A stretch of DNA of 16,084 nucleotides from Verrucomicrobiota bacterium. GTDB lineage: Bacteria > Verrucomicrobiota > Verrucomicrobiia > Limisphaerales > JADJPG01. How positions within the stretch are numbered: position 1 is the stretch's first letter; each line of letters begins with the position of its first letter. Both the position numbers and the translations under genes were made by a program. Under the pieces are notes generated by a model that did not search any database, was not told the origin of the DNA, and worked only from the letters and a program-made list of their open reading frames with translations. The stretch is taken from the NCBI GenBank assembly GCA_016713365.1, contig JADJPG010000076.1, positions 1-16,084 of the forward strand. Direction: 5' to 3'. Of this stretch, positions 13,620 through 16,084 are shown in pieces.

Positions 13620-13970
13620 ATGACCCCACATCGCATTCTCTTCGAAGTCGCGCTGATGATGATCTGCGTCGGCTGCGCAGGACACCGCGAGTCGCGTCGT
13701 GAGGCGTTGGCCACCACCTATAGGGACGCTACACGTCCGATGCAGGAGCGCATGGCCACTTTTGACGAGTTGCTCGAAACATTCACATCCGGCACGCGGG
13801 AGCGCACGCTTGACCGGTTTGTTGGTTGGCCTGTTGCCCGGACCAAGTCGCGGATTGACGGATTCGGCCCAGATGACGTTTACAAGCACGGAGGCACCTT
13901 CAGCCTTCACCTCGTTGCGCCAGATGGGAGTGACCGATGGATTACCATGACAGGAGACAGAGTTCAGTGA
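13620..13970 (+). CDS. cassette gene 5: small lipoprotein
   Basis: 116 aa. N-terminus MTPHRILFEVALMMICVGCA is a lipoprotein signal with the lipobox VGC, so it is probably anchored in a membrane by Cys19. The mature part is helical at first (REALATTYRDATRPMQERMA, TFDELLETF), then beta (RIDGFGPDDVYKHGGTFSLH, DRWITMTGDRVQ). No family recognised with confidence. It starts 12 bases after the attC core. The next gene starts 11 bases after its stop with no attC between them, so the two may share a cassette or a transcript. Confidence 0.75.
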   Translation: MTPHRILFEVALMMICVGCAGHRESRREALATTYRDATRPMQERMATFDELLETFTSGTRERTLDRFVGWPVARTKSRIDGFGPDDVYKHGGTFSLHLVAPDGSDRWITMTGDRVQ

Positions 13971-13981
13971 TGCCGCCAACC

Positions 13982-14413
13982 ATGCGCCCATTAATCACCA
14001 TCTTTATCGCGATGCTGCTGGTCGGTTGTGTTTCGCCCCCACGACGCGTCAGCGATGCGCGAGCCTTCTATGCATCGCTGTCACCGTCCGATCTTTCGCT
14101 GCGCTTTGTTCGTCCAGATCTTTACGACGGCCTGGACGATTTCGCCCGCCCCAACGCCCTCCAAGAGATTCTCAATCGCCGACTGCTCACGCGCGGGATG
14201 CACATGGACGCGGTCCGCCAGGTTCTCGGGCACCCCGATTCAAGCCTCACCGCAGAAGGTTCAGATGGCATCAGGGTTGGGCAGGCGTTTGAGTGGCATT
14301 ACAATAGGTTGCCTGCATCCGGACTCGTGGTTCACTTCGGAGCCGACGAGCGAGCCACTAACATTCGGTGGGCATTCGAGCATCCCCATGAATCCCGGAG
14401 TCGAGAGTATTGA
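13982..14413 (+). CDS. cassette-region gene 6: lipoprotein with a BamE/SmpA-like domain
   Basis: 143 aa. Lipoprotein signal MRPLITIFIAMLLVGCVSPP with lipobox LVGC. The C-terminal half reads TRGMHMDAVRQVLGHPDSSL, then AFEWHYNRLPASGLVVHFGA, matching the G-M-x-x-x-x-V-x-x-x-L-G-x-P helix followed by W-x-Y and L-x-V-x-F strands of the BamE/SmpA-like fold. In BamE itself this fold serves outer-membrane assembly; here the domain is probably only a structural relative. The frame is open to 13937, but that would overlap gene 5, and the lipoprotein signal begins at 13982. No attC follows it. Confidence 0.75.
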   Translation: MRPLITIFIAMLLVGCVSPPRRVSDARAFYASLSPSDLSLRFVRPDLYDGLDDFARPNALQEILNRRLLTRGMHMDAVRQVLGHPDSSLTAEGSDGIRVGQAFEWHYNRLPASGLVVHFGADERATNIRWAFEHPHESRSREY

Positions 14414-14454
14414 AAGGCTGAGATCATCAGAGGGTTGACCAAGAAGCTCATCGC

Positions 14455-14527
14455 GACGTCCATCGTCGCGACAGGAAAGCCGGGTGATGAGGTTATGTCT
14501 GCTTCTCAGCGACCCGCCGAGCGGCTT
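14455..14527 (+). repeat. 75-bp dispersed repeat, copy 2 (right of the array)
   Basis: Direct copy of 9111-9185 with differences scattered throughout; both share GTCCATCGTCGCGAC and CCCGCCGAGCGG. It begins about 40 bases after the stop of the last array gene. Confidence 0.7.
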
Positions 14528-14530
14528 GGC

Positions 14531-14692
14531 AGCGCCGTAGGCGCGGCATCTTTGTAGCAAAGCGTTCGCAAACATTTCCCCCAGCTCCGTCAGGAGCGGC
14601 ATCTTCTCCCGATGATGTCGCCCCTCCGGGGCTGGGTGGATTCTAGGTGGATCGTTTCTACAGCTATTTCGCTCCTACGGAGCTGCTGCATC
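14531..14692. repeat. cluster of REP-like palindromes
   Basis: The 419-base gap 14414-14832 holds no gene. Besides the direct repeat, it has related palindromic units: AGCGCCGTAGGCGCGGCATC (14531-14550), CAGCTCCGTCAGGAGCGGCA (14582-14601), CCCCTCCGGGG (14620-14631) and, inverted, TCGCTCCTACGGAGCTGCTG (14669-14688). The shared part GCxCCGTxxGGxGCGGCATCTT suggests one REP family. The stretch 14693-14832 becomes AT-richer toward the next gene and probably holds its promoter, though I see no clear boxes. Confidence 0.65.
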
Positions 14693-14832
14693 GTCCCGGC
14701 TGAACGTTGTTCGCCCGTGATCCGGTGGCGGGTGGAAAAATTGTTCCTCAAGTTTCCCGACGGGAAACCGTTGTCGTCAGCAGAAAGATAGTTAACACAC
14801 ACGACAAAAAGTAAGTTCAACTCTCCACTCTT

Positions 14833-15843
14833 ATGCCCATCACCGGACCTTCCTCTTACATCCCCACGATGAACGAATTTCTGTCGCACTGGACTTCGTG
14901 CAATGCCGCGCTGCCGCCGGCCACGCCGTTCCTGGTGCGTCTGCCGGAGACAAATACGACAGTGACGCGCGCCCAGTTCCTTGCGCAGCGGGACGCCCTG
15001 GTCGCACAGCAGGATGTGGTGCAGTCGAGCCTGACCAATCATGACATCGCCCGCGGGGCCGTTCAGCTCCATAAGGCGGCGTTGCTGGGCAGCTTCTCGC
15101 AGTTCCTCGCCCGGCTGGATGGATATTATCGCAATACCGATTTTTACGCCGCCGCGCCGTACGCGCCGAGCATCGGCGATGGTCAGGAGAATTTCACGCG
15201 CGCGTTGATCGCCGGGATCAAGCTGTGGGAGAAGTTGAACGCTGGTCCGGCTCCGGCCGGCGTGACGCTGCCGTTGGTATTGGTGCCCGGCGGAATGACA
15301 CTGGATACGTTCAGCAGTGCCGTCGCGGCGTTGCAGGCTGCGTACGTGGCGGAACAGGACCGCGATCAGCTGGTGACGATCGCGCGCGCCAAACGGGATC
15401 GAATCCAGGACGAGGCTTACGCGGTGATGAAGGCGTACCGGGAGAATCTGCCGGGTTCCAACGTGGCGCAGTTCCCGGAACTGGTGGAGACGTCCCCGAG
15501 GCTGTCGCCGACGCCGGGGCATACGCCGGAACCGGTGAATGCGAGCGCGGTCTTCGAAGCGCCAGATCGTTCGAAAGTGGTTTACGAGGCGTCCACGGAC
15601 GCGCAACTGCACAGCTACGAGCTGCGAGGCAATGTGGGCGAGAGTTATAGCGCGGAGGATGCGGTGGTGATCGCCACCCACGGACCAACGGAACCACGCG
15701 AATTTGTCGTGCCCTTTGGCCTGACGCAGCCCGGTGCCGAGGTGGCGCTGAAGGTGTTTGTGATTCTCACCACGGGCAACGAGGCGGGCAGCGCGGCGAT
15801 GATCGTGCAACGGCCCGCGCAGGTGCTGCCGCTGGCGGCGTGA
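14833..15843 (+). CDS. conserved-looking hypothetical protein, 336 aa
   Basis: No signal peptide or membrane helix, so predicted cytoplasmic unless exported by another route. The N-terminal two thirds are helical (TMNEFLSHWTSCNAALPPAT; AQFLAQRDALVAQQDVVQSS; FSSAVAALQAAYVAEQDRDQ), followed by KRDRIQDEAYAVMKAYRENL, giving long antiparallel-helix potential. After a Pro/Thr linker (PTPGHTPEPVNA) comes a beta domain (DAQLHSYELRGNVGESYSAE, then PREFVVPFGLTQPGAEVALK) that looks like a fibronectin- or immunoglobulin-like sandwich. I know no function for this arrangement. It stands alone, with codon use like the chromosome genes, and is followed by a strong inverted repeat. Confidence 0.8.
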   Translation: MPITGPSSYIPTMNEFLSHWTSCNAALPPATPFLVRLPETNTTVTRAQFLAQRDALVAQQDVVQSSLTNHDIARGAVQLHKAALLGSFSQFLARLDGYYRNTDFYAAAPYAPSIGDGQENFTRALIAGIKLWEKLNAGPAPAGVTLPLVLVPGGMTLDTFSSAVAALQAAYVAEQDRDQLVTIARAKRDRIQDEAYAVMKAYRENLPGSNVAQFPELVETSPRLSPTPGHTPEPVNASAVFEAPDRSKVVYEASTDAQLHSYELRGNVGESYSAEDAVVIATHGPTEPREFVVPFGLTQPGAEVALKVFVILTTGNEAGSAAMIVQRPAQVLPLAA

Positions 15844-15858
15844 GGAAGGAAAGTGGAT

Positions 15859-15914
15859 CAGTAATCAGTGAAGCAGTGTTCCGTGAGGAACTCCCACTGA
15901 CCTACTGATTACTG
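15859..15914. terminator. bidirectional terminator-like inverted repeat
   Basis: CAGTAATCAGTGAAGCAGTG (15859-15878) and CACTGACCTACTGATTACTG (15895-15914) are near-perfect reverse complements, with 11 paired bases, a three-base mismatch and five more pairs, around a 16-base loop; TTTT follows at once on the plus strand. It lies between two convergent genes, 16 bases after the stop of the 336-aa gene and 10 bases from the stop of the next, so it fits termination from both sides. Confidence 0.65.
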
Positions 15915-15923
15915 TTTTACTTA

Positions 15924-16084
15924 TCACTGGCTCACTGGCCTGTTGTTCGCTGGCAGCACGCGCACCGTCAGTGACGACGCCGCTTTGCCTCCGCGATGGA
16001 GGCGGTGCGTGGCTTTCTGGAAATCTTCGGGCTTGGCGGTGGGGATGTTCACGAAGGTTTGCGCAGCTACGCCAGCAGTGGCTT
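15924..16084 (-). CDS. 3' end of a convergent gene (partial), possibly a CocE/NonD-like hydrolase
   Basis: The minus-strand frame enters at the right edge and ends at a TGA at 15924-15926, giving 53 residues: AQTFVNIPTAKPEDFQKATH, then RLHRGGKAASSLTVRVLPAN and NRPVSQ. The block D-F-x-K-A-T-H-R-x-x-R followed by a strand of the S-L-T-V-R-V-L-P type resembles the extreme C-terminus of beta-sandwich-ended exported hydrolases such as S15/CocE proteins, but the fragment is too short to be sure. Confidence 0.5.
   Translation of the reverse strand, partial: ATAGVAAQTFVNIPTAKPEDFQKATHRLHRGGKAASSLTVRVLPANNRPVSQ

Noticed and set aside
9434..14692. CRISPR array
   Set aside because: The repeats are long, diverged, widely and unevenly spaced, and separated by genes; no short identical repeats with uniform spacers and no cas genes are present.
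14590..15810. Minus-strand open frame of 406 codons opposite the 336-aa gene
   Set aside because: The product is Arg/His-rich, begins in unrelated sequence and runs into the REP palindromes; the plus-strand product has normal protein composition.

Overview
The window looks like a chromosomal segment from a GC-rich, Gram-negative bacterium of the Verrucomicrobiota or a related PVC lineage. This is inferred from gene content (a PQQ-like propeller opening with EDWPQWLG, a YWTD propeller with a calcium-loop tail ending in a Verrucomicrobia-style C-terminal domain, a CotH protein, an exported transglutaminase-like protein) and from short dispersed palindromes. No rRNA or ribosomal marker is present, so the taxonomy is not proven.

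Left part (1-9.1 kb): ordinary chromosomal genes. After the 3' end of an unidentified gene, a tight minus-strand cluster reads, in transcription order: SLATT-like two-helix membrane protein, GH13 alpha-amylase-type enzyme, CotH-family protein, transglutaminase-like protein, exported hypothetical protein, GNAT acetyltransferase. An exported YWTD beta-propeller gene diverges from this cluster and converges on an exported PQQ-like beta-propeller gene.

Middle part (9.1-14.4 kb): an accessory region that I read as an integron gene-cassette array with no integrase in view (a CALIN-type array). Small genes (138, 137, 109, 93, 116 and 143 aa) lie all on the plus strand. Most are separated by palindromic sites of about 92-94 bp that begin with GCCTAAC, GCTTAAC or GCCGAAC and end with GTTCGGC or GATAGGC, as attC sites do. 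Two of these sites share a 52-nt identical core. The first two genes are each preceded by a duplicated unit of about 161 bp holding a promoter-like pair, an identical 18-codon leader ORF and a terminal GTTAGGC core, resembling an attI/Pc leader. Two insertions modify the array: a 168-bp MITE-like element with 9-bp target duplications, whose empty site is preserved in the other copy of the unit; and an IS110/IS1111-type element that splits the attC of the second cassette. Its transposase has an in-frame stop, and its long 3' non-coding flank could hold a guide RNA. The later cassettes encode an exported PepSY-like protein, a small membrane protein and two lipoproteins.

Right part (14.4-16.1 kb): a non-coding stretch of REP-like palindromes, including a second copy of a 75-bp repeat that also lies left of the array; a 336-aa conserved-looking hypothetical protein; a strong inverted repeat likely to act as a bidirectional terminator; and the 3' end of a convergent minus-strand gene.
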